Assembly: GCA_017461725.1 (NCBI GenBank)
Contig: JAFTXG010000004.1
Location: 1 to 64,000, forward strand
Length of the DNA: 64,000 nt
Direction of reading: 5' to 3'
Source of the DNA: Lachnospiraceae bacterium
GTDB lineage: Bacteria; Bacillota; Clostridia; Lachnospirales; Lachnospiraceae
Part shown: piece after piece, positions 17,134-26,010 of the stretch
How the letters are laid out: each line of letters begins with the position of its first letter
How positions within the stretch are numbered: the first letter of the stretch is position 1
The notes under the pieces: model-generated
The model's input: the letters and a program-made list of their open reading frames with translations, nothing else
What the model was told of the DNA's origin: nothing
The model's database searches: none
Translations under genes and position numbers: made by a program

Positions 17134-18023
17134 TCAAATCTTTCCGACCAGATACTCCTGTCTGCCCTCCCGCAGGAATATCGGTAAGGTATCAATCGGT
17201 GCCTCCGCATAAATCATCTCGCCGCCCTAGAATACCTTTCCGGTTCGCGCGTCCGTCCACCACGCTCCCGCCGGCAGGTAAACCTCCCTGCCCATGGCGT
17301 GCTCATGGCAAATCGGTGCCACCAGAATGTCGGATCCGTACATATATTGATCCTTGAGATCCCAGCATGTTTTATCCTCAGGAAACTCGTAAAACATGGC
17401 TCGGATAATGGGTGAACCGACCTCGTGGGCCTCTGCCATCAGACTTCTGGTATAATCCCGCATCAGCTCACGGATGCGAATGAATTTCACCATAATCTCA
17501 CAGTTTTCTTCGCCATAGCTCCAGACCTCATTGTCCGCGCCTGTTTTTTCCCGGTTTTCTCCAGCTTTGTTAATAATCGGAGTGACCGGTAACCGGCTGC
17601 CATGCATTCGCATCACCGGCAGGAAAGTGCCAAACTGGAACCACCGGATTAACAGCTCACGAAATGTGGGATCATTGACATCTCCGCCATGGAAACCGCC
17701 GATATCGGTCGTCCACCAGGGAATTCCGCAAATACCCATGTGGATACCTGCACAGATCTGTTTTCTGAAATCCTCATAGGTAGACGAAATATCACCGGAC
17801 CAGACAAGAGCGCCGTATTTCTGGCTGCCCACCCAGGCACACCGGATCAGGCTGACTACCTCCTCTTGACCGTTATTTTGCAGTCCCTCATAAAACAGCC
17901 GCGCGTATTCTCTCGGATAAATATTTCCGATCTCGAAGACAGGACCGCATGATACCGATAATTTTCATAATCATAGGTACTGTATTCCGGCTCCGCCTCA
18001 TCCAACCAAAAGGTATGAATACA
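17134..18023 (-). pseudogene. Decayed C-terminal half of a GH31 glycosidase (alpha-xylosidase/alpha-glucosidase type)
   Basis: Reading begins directly after the xylA stop codon with FWLDEAEPEYSTYDYENY, the GH31 region of the nucleophile aspartate. A lost base near 17941-17948 shifts the frame, after which PVFEIGNIYPREYARLFYEG continues into QKYGALVWSGDISSTYEDF, with the acid/base aspartate in WSGD, and GIPWWTTDIGGFHGG. An in-frame TAG at 17227-17229 then interrupts TGKVF*GGEMIYAEAPIDTLPIFLREG, after which the frame runs to a TGA at 17134. The whole N-terminal half is missing. The gene is therefore a truncated, frameshifted and nonsense-bearing remnant. The longest open piece (17227-17832) could still be translated, but it lacks most of the barrel. 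Confidence 0.88.
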
Positions 18024-19337
18024 TCAACCGGCAAACAATACACCATTGACAACGCTCTCCAGATACTCCTGGCGACCGGAACCGGGAAGCTCGGGTGCTC
18101 CCATCTCCTCCGCGTATGCTGCCAGTTCCTCCAGTGTAGTCTCTCCGGAGCGAATCTTTGCACCGATTCCGTTCTTATAACTAGAGTAGCGTTCCTCGAT
18201 AAATTTGTCAATTCTTCCATCCTCTATGAGCTTTGCTGCCTTGATCAGGCCCAGCGCAAAGGCATCCATTCCCAGAATATAGGCGTGGAACATATCCTCG
18301 GCGGTGTAGCTGGGACGGCGGTTCTTCGCGTCGAAGTTAAATCCTCCGGTCACGCCACCGGCTTTCAGCACCTCATACATACACATGGTCGTCTCATAAA
18401 CATTGAAGGGGAACTCGTCGGTATCCCAGCCCAGCAGATAATCTCCCTGATTTGCGTCAATGGAGCCCAACATACCGTTGATGGCTGAGATCCGCAGATC
18501 GTGCTGGAAAGTATGACCTGCCAAAGTTGCATGGTTCGCCTCGATATTCATCTTGAAATCCTTGTCCAAACCGTATTGCCGCAGGAAACCGATAGCTGTC
18601 GCTGCGTCAAAATCATACTGGTGCTTCATAGGCTCCTTCGGCTTGGGCTCAATATAGAAATCGCCGGTAAAGCCGATACTGCGACCGTACTTCACTGCCA
18701 GCTGCATCAGGCGGGCAATATTCTCCTGCTCAAACTTCACATCGGTATTCAGTAGTGTCTCGTAGCCCTCGCGGCCTCCCCAGAACACATAGCCTTTTCC
18801 ACCCAGCTTTACGGTCAGATCAAGGGCCTTCTTTACCTGAGCTGCCGCAAAACAGAATACATCCGCAGAGTTGGTAGAACCGGCACCGTTCATAAAGCGG
18901 GGATTGGAGAACATATTGGCGGTTCCCCACAGGCACTTGATTCCGGTCTCCTTCATCTTCTCCAAAATGTAATCGGAGATCTCATCCAGACGGCGGTTGG
19001 TCTCCTTGATATCGTCCGCCTCGGGAACGATATCCACATCGTGAAAGCAGAAATACTCAATGCCCAGCTTCTGCATAAACTCAAAGCCCGCGTCCACCTT
19101 CGCCTTTGCGTGCTCCATGGTACCTTTCTCCGCGCCAAAAGATTTGTCGGCAGTCTCACGGCCAAACATATCGCTGCCGCCTGCACAGAGATTGTGCCAC
19201 CATGCCATGGCAAAGGGCAGGTGTTCCTTCATGGGCTTGCCCGCCACAATCCGGTCAGGGTTATAAAACTTAAATGCCAACGGATTAGTTGACCCAGGTC
19301 CCTCATAGGGAATCACAGGAATGTTAGGAAAATTCAT
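18024..19337 (-). CDS. xylA: Xylose isomerase
   Basis: The 437-residue enzyme converts D-xylose to D-xylulose in the cytoplasm with two divalent metals. It is the length of the class II xylose isomerases of Firmicutes. Key features are [24 protein letters not shown] at the start, [12 protein letters not shown] with the catalytic histidine, [17 protein letters not shown], the metal ligands in [18 protein letters not shown], and [24 protein letters not shown] precedes the ATG. It lies 30 bases downstream of xylulokinase on the same strand, forming a xylBA operon. Its stop codon abuts the remnant of a GH31 gene. Confidence 0.96.
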   Translation of the reverse strand: MNFPNIPVIPYEGPGSTNPLAFKFYNPDRIVAGKPMKEHLPFAMAWWHNLCAGGSDMFGRETADKSFGAEKGTMEHAKAKVDAGFEFMQKLGIEYFCFHDVDIVPEADDIKETNRRLDEISDYILEKMKETGIKCLWGTANMFSNPRFMNGAGSTNSADVFCFAAAQVKKALDLTVKLGGKGYVFWGGREGYETLLNTDVKFEQENIARLMQLAVKYGRSIGFTGDFYIEPKPKEPMKHQYDFDAATAIGFLRQYGLDKDFKMNIEANHATLAGHTFQHDLRISAINGMLGSIDANQGDYLLGWDTDEFPFNVYETTMCMYEVLKAGGVTGGFNFDAKNRRPSYTAEDMFHAYILGMDAFALGLIKAAKLIEDGRIDKFIEERYSSYKNGIGAKIRSGETTLEELAAYAEEMGAPELPGSGRQEYLESVVNGVLFAG

Positions 19338-19367
19338 CGTTATTGTCCTCCTTATATATCGTTTTCC

Positions 19368-20846
19368 TTATTGAATCTCCGGAAACAGTGCTTTCACTGC
19401 CGGATAGATTTTCTTAAACTGCTGATATCTCTTTTCATATTTCTCTGCCAACTCCGGTTCGGGCTTCACAACCGATGCCACACGGACAAGACTGTCACAT
19501 ACAGCTTTCACATCCCGGTACTCGCCGCAGGCCACCATGGCCAGCATCGCGCCGCCCATGCCGGGTCCCTGCTCGGACTCCGGGCACTGAAGCTCTATGC
19601 CCAGCACGTTGGCAAATATCTTCTTCCACAGTTCGCTCTTCGCACCGCCGCCGCAAACCTTGGATGAATTTATCTCAATGCCAAGACTTCTCGCCACCTG
19701 CACACTGTCGCGGATGGCAAAGGCTACACCTTCCAGTACAGCCTGCACCAGATCAGCTCTGGTCGTATCCAGGGTCATGCCGATAAAGGTTCCTCTGGCA
19801 TTGGTGTCGTTGATGGGGCTTCGCTCACCCATGAGGTAGGGCAGGAAAAATACATGGTTTTCACCCAGCTTTTCCTGGGCTATGGCATCCTGCTCCGCCG
19901 AATAATCGGAGGTTTTCAGAATATCCTCCATCAGCCACTTATTGCAGCTGGCCGCCGAGAGCATACAGCCCATCAGGTGATATCCTCCATCAGCGTGGGC
20001 AAATGCATGGAGAGCATTATGTTTGTCCACACCAAAGTTCTCCGAAGAGATAAACACCGTGCCAGAGGTACCAAGGCTGATGTTGCAGCCGCCGTCTCCC
20101 ACCACTCCGGTGCCGACAGCTGCCGCCGCGTTATCACCCGCGCCGGCTGCTACCTTGACCTCGCAGGGAATTCCCAACTGATCAGCCATCTCAGGAACCA
20201 CTGTACCGATACACTCATAGCTCTCATAGAGCTTCGGCATCTGGCGCTCATGGATACCACAGATTTTCAACATCTCTCTGCTCCAGCATTTATGCTCCAC
20301 ATCCAGAAGAAGCATCCCCGAGGCATCAGAATAATCACAGGCGTGAACCCCGGTCAGAATATAATTGATATAATCCTTGGGCAGCATAATCTTTGCAATC
20401 TTCGCAAAATTCTCCGGCTCGTTTTCTCTCATCCATAGGATCTTCGGCGCGGTAAAGCCTGCAAAAGCAATGTTCGCTGTCAGCTCAGACAACCGCTCTT
20501 TGCCGATCTCATTATTCAGATAATCCACCTGCCTGGCGGTTCTGCCATCATTCCAGAGGATCGCCGGGCGGATCACCTGATCTTTCTCGTCCAGCACCAC
20601 CAGACCGTGCATCTGACCACCACAGCCAATGCCTTTTACACTGCTTGCATCAACTCCGGCCAGCAGCTCCGGGATGCCCTCCAACAGTGCCCTGCGCCAA
20701 TCCTCCGGCTTCTGCTGGCTCCAGCCGGCTCTCGGAAACTCCAGCGGATATTCCCTGCTTACCGTCCGATGAATCCTGCCACCCTCATCCATCAACAGCA
20801 GCTTCATCGCCGACGTGCCGAGATCGATACCGATATAATAACTCAC
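19368..20846 (-). CDS. xylB: Xylulokinase
   Basis: This 492-residue FGGY-family kinase phosphorylates D-xylulose to xylulose 5-phosphate. The ATP-binding start YYIGIDLGTSAMKLLLMDE, the central KGIGCGGQMHGLVVLDE, AILWNDGRTARQ and the FGGY signature region VAAGAGDNAAAAVGTGVV are all present, as is the C-terminal KVCGGGAKSELWKKIFANVLG. A GTG at 20846 is the best start: AAGGAGG lies eight bases before it, while the GTG at 20855 directly touches that site. It is the first gene of the xylBA operon and is divergent from nothing; the AraC gene upstream is on the same strand, separated by a terminator. Confidence 0.95.
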   Translation of the reverse strand: MSYYIGIDLGTSAMKLLLMDEGGRIHRTVSREYPLEFPRAGWSQQKPEDWRRALLEGIPELLAGVDASSVKGIGCGGQMHGLVVLDEKDQVIRPAILWNDGRTARQVDYLNNEIGKERLSELTANIAFAGFTAPKILWMRENEPENFAKIAKIMLPKDYINYILTGVHACDYSDASGMLLLDVEHKCWSREMLKICGIHERQMPKLYESYECIGTVVPEMADQLGIPCEVKVAAGAGDNAAAAVGTGVVGDGGCNISLGTSGTVFISSENFGVDKHNALHAFAHADGGYHLMGCMLSAASCNKWLMEDILKTSDYSAEQDAIAQEKLGENHVFFLPYLMGERSPINDTNARGTFIGMTLDTTRADLVQAVLEGVAFAIRDSVQVARSLGIEINSSKVCGGGAKSELWKKIFANVLGIELQCPESEQGPGMGGAMLAMVACGEYRDVKAVCDSLVRVASVVKPEPELAEKYEKRYQQFKKIYPAVKALFPEIQ

Positions 20847-20880
20847 TTCGTGCACCTCCTTATCATCTGCTTGTCAAATC

Positions 20881-20909
20881 ACAGTCTGGCAACCCACATC
20901 GCAGACTGT
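20881..20909 (-). promoter_or_regulatory. Hairpin in the xylB leader
   Basis: A perfect 8-base inverted repeat, ACAGTCTG with CAGACTGT, lies 35 bases before the xylB start, in the region expected to be untranslated leader or operator. A promoter-like TTGACA is visible on the minus strand about 60 bases further upstream, with no well-spaced -10 box, consistent with activator dependence. Confidence 0.4.
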
Positions 20910-21042
20910 ATTTTGTTTTTAGCATAGCATGTTTATACACCCAAATCTTTGTCAAAAACGCATTTTTATTAGACTAATTTGCGATTTCATTCAAATCAGC
21001 ACTTTAACCAAAATCCAAATCAATTATTTGTAGAAAATAGCG

Positions 21043-21085
21043 AAACCCATGGAAGCAAGCCGTAACGCTTACACTCCATGGGTTT
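21043..21085 (-). terminator. Terminator-like hairpin after the AraC gene upstream of xylB
   Basis: AAACCCATGGA pairs perfectly with TCCATGGGTTT (11 bases). The T-rich flank is stronger on the plus side, so it may act in both directions. It separates the AraC gene (21108-22031) from xylBA. Confidence 0.65.
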
Positions 21086-21107
21086 CTCTTTTCTTTTATC
21101 ATACTTA

Positions 21108-22031
21108 TCACATACTACTATATTTTTCCAGAAGCTTAAGACTTTCTTCCGTGGAATAAAACTGTTCCATGGAATGAATGCTGCGGTGAACAACAGCGCT
21201 TTCCAACTGGTTTTTTGCAGCAAACCGGGAATACTCCTCCGGTGTCATGTCAAATCGCTGCCGGAATGCCTTTGCAAAATAGCGGTAATCGGAAAATCCA
21301 GCCTCCATACAGATGTCGATCATCTTCCGTTTTCCCTCTGCCATCAACTCACAGGCACGGTTGAAGCGGACTGTATTCACGTACTCCTGAAAGGTCTGAT
21401 TCATGGTATTCCGTATAAAATGAGACAGATGCGTCATGGAACAGCCCTCCTGTTCAGCCAGATCCGCAAGGCGAATCTTATCCGTGTAATGGCTGTCCAC
21501 GTATTGGATCACCCGGTTCAACCGCGCATTTCTCCGCTCGATACCTGCCCGCTCCTCCGCCGTCATCCGATGATGAGGAAGCATTGAGAACAACTGATAC
21601 ATCATCAGACAGCTTTCTCCCATACAGTAAAGGGCATAGTTCTCGGTGCGCTTAAGATAAGCCTCCGTAACCGAAGCCATTTTCTGTCTCAGCTTCTGAA
21701 ACTCATCCTCTGTCATATATTCATGAGGAAGCCGTGCTTCCAAAACGCACTGCTCACTGGCCGGAAGAATATTTGCTGAAATCTGCAGACAGAGAAAGGT
21801 CGCACACTCTTTTATTTTGTGGAACTCATGGGGCTCATTGGGATTAAAGATGACCACCTCACCGGGCCGGACCACAAACTTGGTCTGACCGCAGGTCACC
21901 GCAAGGGCCTGGTCCAAGACCCAGATCAGCTCCCACTCCGGGTGAAAATGAGCCGTTCGGTAATCCACGGTATTGATAAAAATGCTGAAGCCTTTGATCT
22001 GCCGATGTTCAATGATTTCCAGCTCGTTCAT
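21108..22031 (-). CDS. AraC-family transcriptional regulator with cupin sensor (likely xyl regulator)
   Basis: The 307-residue protein has an N-terminal cupin arm (FHPEWELIWVLDQALAVTCGQTKFVVRPGEVVIFNPNEPHEF), which should bind an effector sugar. The C-terminal double helix-turn-helix runs IRLADLAEQEGCSMTHLSHFIRN to IDICMEAGFSDYRYFAKAFRQRFDMTPEEYSR. A GAGGTAGG site precedes the ATG. The gene lies upstream of xylBA on the same strand, separated by a hairpin, so control of xylose genes is likely but inferred. It could also relate to the glycyl-radical operon on its other side. Confidence 0.88.
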   Translation of the reverse strand: MNELEIIEHRQIKGFSIFINTVDYRTAHFHPEWELIWVLDQALAVTCGQTKFVVRPGEVVIFNPNEPHEFHKIKECATFLCLQISANILPASEQCVLEARLPHEYMTEDEFQKLRQKMASVTEAYLKRTENYALYCMGESCLMMYQLFSMLPHHRMTAEERAGIERRNARLNRVIQYVDSHYTDKIRLADLAEQEGCSMTHLSHFIRNTMNQTFQEYVNTVRFNRACELMAEGKRKMIDICMEAGFSDYRYFAKAFRQRFDMTPEEYSRFAAKNQLESAVVHRSIHSMEQFYSTEESLKLLEKYSSM

Positions 22032-22073
22032 TTCCTACCTCACTTTTGACTCCTCGAATATGCTTCTTTCGTT

Positions 22074-22102
22074 GTTGTAACATTATCCTCAGATTTTGTC
22101 AA
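22074..22102 (-). promoter_or_regulatory. Probable promoter of the AraC gene at 21108-22031
   Basis: The minus strand reads TTGACA (22097-22102), a 17-base spacer and TACAAC (22074-22079), about 40 bases before the start codon. Confidence 0.5.
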
Positions 22103-22141
22103 ATAGTTTTGGGCCATCTTCCGTGGTGTACTCCAATTTTT

Positions 22142-24151
22142 CTAGAACATAAATTCCGTCCTTTTTATGATATGCTCCTGATACTTTCGCTCCAATTCTA
22201 CAAAATATCCACTCCATCCCCACACACGGACGATAAGATTTTTATGTCTTTCCGGATGGTCCAACGCATCTAAAAGCGTATCTCTGTTAATTGAATTTAA
22301 CTGCAATTGGTGGCCACCCAAATCAATGAAGGCTTTTACCAACTGTGCTACCTTTTTGATTCCTTCATCATTTCGAAAAGTAGAGCTATGTATCTCCATT
22401 GTAAGTGGACCGCCGTTGATGATTTCTGTCATATCGTGTTTCGTAAATGATTTAATACAGGAAAGCGGACCATTCAGTCTGCATTCAAGGGACGGGGAAA
22501 AACTGGAACCAAAAGGCTCTCCCGCCTTGCGTCCGTCGGCTGTGGCCGGCACCTTCTCTGCACTCGAAATATAATACATTGCACTTCCGGTACCCGGGCG
22601 GAATCTCCTGCCATAAATATCTTCCTTCTCTTTAAGAGCATTAGAAAATGCATCCATCAATCGATCTGCAATACCGTCAACTCCCGGTATATTATTCCCC
22701 ATTTTGGGACATGACAGCAATCGATTGCGTAACTCGTTATAGCCTTCAAAATTCAGGCTTAACGCTTCCAGAAGTTCTTCCTTTGTATATATCCCTTTGT
22801 CATAGATTACTTCTTTAATTGCTGCCAGCGAGTCAGCTGCAGTGGCAATTCCCGTTCCATGAAATCCGAAATTGTTGTATACAGCACCCCTTTCAGCCAC
22901 GTCCTTCCCTGACTCAATGCAACCTCTTATATAAACCGAAAGATATGGCGACATCTCCCACTTTCTACTGTATGCAACCGCAATCACCTTATCGCATTCT
23001 TCATTTATACCCTTTTCCACAAAATTCAACAATTCTTCAAATGAGTTGCATTCGTTCAGTTTTGATTCTACTGTCCGTGCAATTATCTTCGGGAAGCTGA
23101 GTGCTGTAACATTCGGTATATCCATGCCTTTTGCCGGGATAATAAATTCCCAACAGGCTGCAACTGCATAATCACGGGCATCTTCCAGAGAATAACCTAA
23201 TTTAACCAGTCCGGGAATCACAATATCGTCATTGTTGTATTGAGGGAACCCTAAGCCTTGCTTGGTCATCACTGTAGCAAATTCCAAAAGCTCTATGGGT
23301 GTATTCTTATCAACTCTCAAATTAATTTTCGGATCAATCAACTTTAATTCCAGGGAAGCCTCCATACAAAGCTTTGAAAAATCGGAAAATACATTGTTTC
23401 CTTCCTTGTCGCAGCCTCCAAGCATCAAGCTCTGCCCATTATCCCCTTGCTGCATACCGGGATACAAATCACCGTCGTAATTAACTGAGATAAAAAATTC
23501 CTCTATTAATTCTAACAATTCCTCCCGGGATATTCCGTGTTTTAAATCATGCTCATAATAAGGACGCATATACTGATCAAATCGCCCGAAAGGTATCTGT
23601 GCATTACGATTACAATGTAAGGTGAAAATAATAAATTTCAGAAAAACACAGGCTTCCAGTAATGTCTCGGGAGCTTTATGGGGCACCTGACACAATGCCT
23701 TATAGAGTTCTTCACTCCCTGCTTTTTTTGCTGATTCGCGATATCGGTCCGCAAATTCTAACGCTGCATCCAACGTCAAACATACAGAATCATAAAAATC
23801 CTTCTGTTCATCATCACAGGAATTGGCTTTTTCAACGACTTCTGATCTTACTTGATCCATGCCCTTTGTAAGCATCATTTCATAATCCGGTATGATATTC
23901 TTAGGTACGTTAATACTATTTTCACCCTCATATGTTGCACCAACCATTTTTGAGCGATAGAATCCGATTCTATCGTCCGGCAAAATAATGGGGTCTTCGC
24001 ACGCAAGATTAGCCCGAAATAACAAGGCACTTTTCATAAGCGGAGTCTTATCTGCAACATCATCTGTAATATCCAATGTAACGTCAGAACGTCTGCTCTT
24101 GTACTCTTCACTTTTTAGATTCTGTAATTGTTTTTGTATTCTTTCTGTCAT
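22142..24151 (-). CDS. Glycyl-radical enzyme of unassigned function (PFL-like family)
   Basis: The 669-residue protein has the glycyl-radical enzyme layout but is shorter than most members (about 750-850). The radical cysteine motif is YAVAACWEFIIP, with Cys333 and Glu335 in a C-x-E arrangement typical of radical dehydratases and lyases (usually GCVE) and unlike the CC pair of pyruvate formate-lyase. The glycine loop reads RVWGWSGYFVELERKYQ with Gly645, where family members usually read RVxGYSxxF. The substrate is unknown. The activase gene is nine bases upstream and the pair has a divergent AraC regulator, so it is probably an inducible, anaerobic sugar- or polyol-related eliminase. It acts in the cytoplasm. 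No microcompartment shell genes are visible nearby. Confidence 0.85.
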   Translation of the reverse strand: MTERIQKQLQNLKSEEYKSRRSDVTLDITDDVADKTPLMKSALLFRANLACEDPIILPDDRIGFYRSKMVGATYEGENSINVPKNIIPDYEMMLTKGMDQVRSEVVEKANSCDDEQKDFYDSVCLTLDAALEFADRYRESAKKAGSEELYKALCQVPHKAPETLLEACVFLKFIIFTLHCNRNAQIPFGRFDQYMRPYYEHDLKHGISREELLELIEEFFISVNYDGDLYPGMQQGDNGQSLMLGGCDKEGNNVFSDFSKLCMEASLELKLIDPKINLRVDKNTPIELLEFATVMTKQGLGFPQYNNDDIVIPGLVKLGYSLEDARDYAVAACWEFIIPAKGMDIPNVTALSFPKIIARTVESKLNECNSFEELLNFVEKGINEECDKVIAVAYSRKWEMSPYLSVYIRGCIESGKDVAERGAVYNNFGFHGTGIATAADSLAAIKEVIYDKGIYTKEELLEALSLNFEGYNELRNRLLSCPKMGNNIPGVDGIADRLMDAFSNALKEKEDIYGRRFRPGTGSAMYYISSAEKVPATADGRKAGEPFGSSFSPSLECRLNGPLSCIKSFTKHDMTEIINGGPLTMEIHSSTFRNDEGIKKVAQLVKAFIDLGGHQLQLNSINRDTLLDALDHPERHKNLIVRVWGWSGYFVELERKYQEHIIKRTEFMF

Positions 24152-24160
24152 AGCTTATCC

Positions 24161-25012
24161 TCACATAATTTTTACTTGGATTGATTTTTCTTCAAATATA
24201 TCTATATGCGGCTGAGGTCTAAGGCCCTCATCAAAACTGGGATGATACTCCATTCCTACTGACGCATATTTACCTCCTGCAAAGCTGTTATACGGGAGAA
24301 GTTCTATATAAGAAACTTGATTTTCTGCCAACAAAGTTGCGATTCCGTTTAAATTTTCTACCGTATCTGTCACTCCCGGAATCAGCGGAGTCCGTACAAC
24401 AAATTCCTTTCCGCTTTCCACAAGGATTTTAAAATTGTCAAGAATTTTTTTATTGGAAACTCCTGTATATCTGATATGTGCATCCTCATCGACCAGTTTT
24501 ATATCGTACAGCACATAATCGGTTTCGGATAAAATTTTTTTAAACACATCAGAATCGCAATATCCGCTGGTCTGTATTGCCCGAGAGGTCTTGTTTTTCA
24601 GTCGCTTCAAACATTCAAACAAGAACTCATGCTGCGACAACGGTTCCCCTCCTGAAAAGGTTATGCCTCCACCGGAAGCATTCAAGATATCTGCGTTTTC
24701 ACCTATCTTGTCTACAAGTTCCTCCGATGTATACCATACTCCACAATACCTCAACAATCGGTTCGGACATACTTCTATGCTTCTTTCGGTATATTCAATT
24801 CGTTTTCCCACGAACCTTGCCTCTTTCACACATCGCCCACATCCAGTACAACCATTTTGCGACTTAATGATTTGATTTTTCGTGCTCTGACCTTCCGGAT
24901 TATGGCACCATTCGCAACGTAGGGGGCATCCCTTTAAAAATACCGTAGTACGAATGCCCGGTCCGTCATATGTAGCAAATTCCTCTATTGAAAATACCAT
25001 CGCTTTTTTCAT
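24161..25012 (-). CDS. Glycyl-radical enzyme activating protein (radical SAM)
   Basis: This 283-residue radical-SAM activase installs the glycyl radical on the neighbouring enzyme. The CX3CX2C cluster motif is at Cys29, Cys33 and Cys36 in FLKGCPLRCEWCHNPEG, preceded by EEFATYDGPGIRTTVF, the standard activase opening. A ferredoxin-like insert follows with GCTGCGRCVKEA and a later CPNRL, which seems to supply one auxiliary cluster rather than the two seen in many activases. Then come ASGGGITFSGGEPL and the SAM-binding barrel. ATG at 25012 has GAGAGGT in front and is preferred to an earlier in-frame ATG. Confidence 0.92.
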   Translation of the reverse strand: MKKAMVFSIEEFATYDGPGIRTTVFLKGCPLRCEWCHNPEGQSTKNQIIKSQNGCTGCGRCVKEARFVGKRIEYTERSIEVCPNRLLRYCGVWYTSEELVDKIGENADILNASGGGITFSGGEPLSQHEFLFECLKRLKNKTSRAIQTSGYCDSDVFKKILSETDYVLYDIKLVDEDAHIRYTGVSNKKILDNFKILVESGKEFVVRTPLIPGVTDTVENLNGIATLLAENQVSYIELLPYNSFAGGKYASVGMEYHPSFDEGLRPQPHIDIFEEKSIQVKIM

Positions 25013-25049
25013 ATCTTTCACCTCTCCGCTTAAATTAAAACACAATCTC

Positions 25050-25079
25050 TTGACATTTTCTTGCATTTTATTGTACTAT
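25050..25079 (+). promoter_or_regulatory. Promoter of the AraC gene at 25114
   Basis: TTGACA (25050-25055), an 18-base spacer and TACTAT (25074-25079) lie in the 101-base divergent region between the activase and the AraC gene. The ribosome site GGAGGT follows at 25102. Confidence 0.65.
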
Positions 25080-25113
25080 ACTAGCAGGATTTTGTCTTTT
25101 TGGAGGTGTTCCC

Positions 25114-25911
25114 GTGTTTTATCATCAACCACACAATTCAACCGGTAATTACTCATATAATGCGTTTATTTATAACAACGTTAATTATAAACCTCATTTC
25201 CACAAAAACTTCGAACTGGTCCACGTAATTTCGGGTCATGTACACTGCACTGCGGGAGAGAAGTCTGCTACCCTCTCAACAGGTGATTATGCTCTTTTTC
25301 TTTCCAATGAGGTGCATTCAGTTTGTTCTGTTGGCTCTTCCCAATGTTGGATCGGTGTATTTTCCGGTGACTTTGTCCATACGTTTGAAAAGCAGGTCAA
25401 AAACAAAACCGGTAGTACGTTTATATTCCAATGCGAAAAAAGTATAAATGATTTTTTAACCATGAATCTTATCAAAGAAATCGAACCCCCACTCCATCTG
25501 CTCAAAGCCTGCCTGTACGCAGCCTGCTTCGAATTCAGCAATCAAGTTACCTTTTCCGAGCAAAAGAATAAAAGCGATCTGCTTATGCGCTCCATCACAG
25601 ACTATATCTCCGAAAACTATAATAATAAAATAAACCTCTCTGATATTTCAGAGGCGCTCGGCTATAACTATCATTATCTTTCAAAATGTTTTCACAAAAT
25701 CTTCAAAATGCCCTTTACCGATTTTTTGAATTCTTATCGCCTTGATGCTGCTCTGGGACTTCTTACGGAAACAGATAAGGAAATTACCGAAATTGCTTTG
25801 GAAAGTGGTTTTCAAAGCATTCGTAGTTTTAATGATGTATTCAAAACTTATACCGGAACAACTCCATCAAAATACAGAGCAGAATTGACCCACAGGAAAC
25901 ACAATAACTGA
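25114..25911 (+). CDS. AraC-family transcriptional regulator, divergent to the glycyl-radical operon
   Basis: The 265-residue protein starts at a GTG with GGAGGT seven bases upstream. The N-terminal cupin-like part holds KPHFHKNFELVHVISGHVHC and LSTGDYALFLSNEVHSV. The C-terminal AraC domain has INLSDISEALGYNYHYLSKCFHKIFKMPFTDFLNSYRL and ITEIALESGFQSIRSFNDVFKTYTGTTPSKYR. Its divergent position, 101 bases from the activase gene, makes it the likely activator of that operon. The AT-rich codon use is shared with the two enzyme genes, as if the three moved together. Confidence 0.9.
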   Translation: MFYHQPHNSTGNYSYNAFIYNNVNYKPHFHKNFELVHVISGHVHCTAGEKSATLSTGDYALFLSNEVHSVCSVGSSQCWIGVFSGDFVHTFEKQVKNKTGSTFIFQCEKSINDFLTMNLIKEIEPPLHLLKACLYAACFEFSNQVTFSEQKNKSDLLMRSITDYISENYNNKINLSDISEALGYNYHYLSKCFHKIFKMPFTDFLNSYRLDAALGLLTETDKEITEIALESGFQSIRSFNDVFKTYTGTTPSKYRAELTHRKHNN

Positions 25912-25955
25912 GAAGTATAAACATTAGACAGTAGATATGAACAAAACTCACGCAA

Positions 25956-25998
25956 AAACCCAGCACCAATATCCACATACGATATCAGTGCCGGGTTT
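25956..25998. terminator. Bidirectional terminator between convergent AraC and GH38 genes
   Basis: AAACCCAGCAC pairs with GTGCCGGGTTT (one wobble) and is followed on the plus strand by CTTAATATCTTTTTAT. It sits in the 99-base gap between the two convergent stop codons. Confidence 0.7.
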
Positions 25999-26010
25999 CT
26001 TAATATCTTT

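Noticed and set aside
17227..17229. In-frame TAG in the GH31 remnant as a recoded amino acid
   Set aside because: The gene also has a frameshift and lacks its N-terminal half, so simple decay explains it better.
22142..24151. Calling the glycyl-radical enzyme pyruvate formate-lyase
   Set aside because: The active site reads C-W-E rather than the CC pair and the protein is about 90 residues short.
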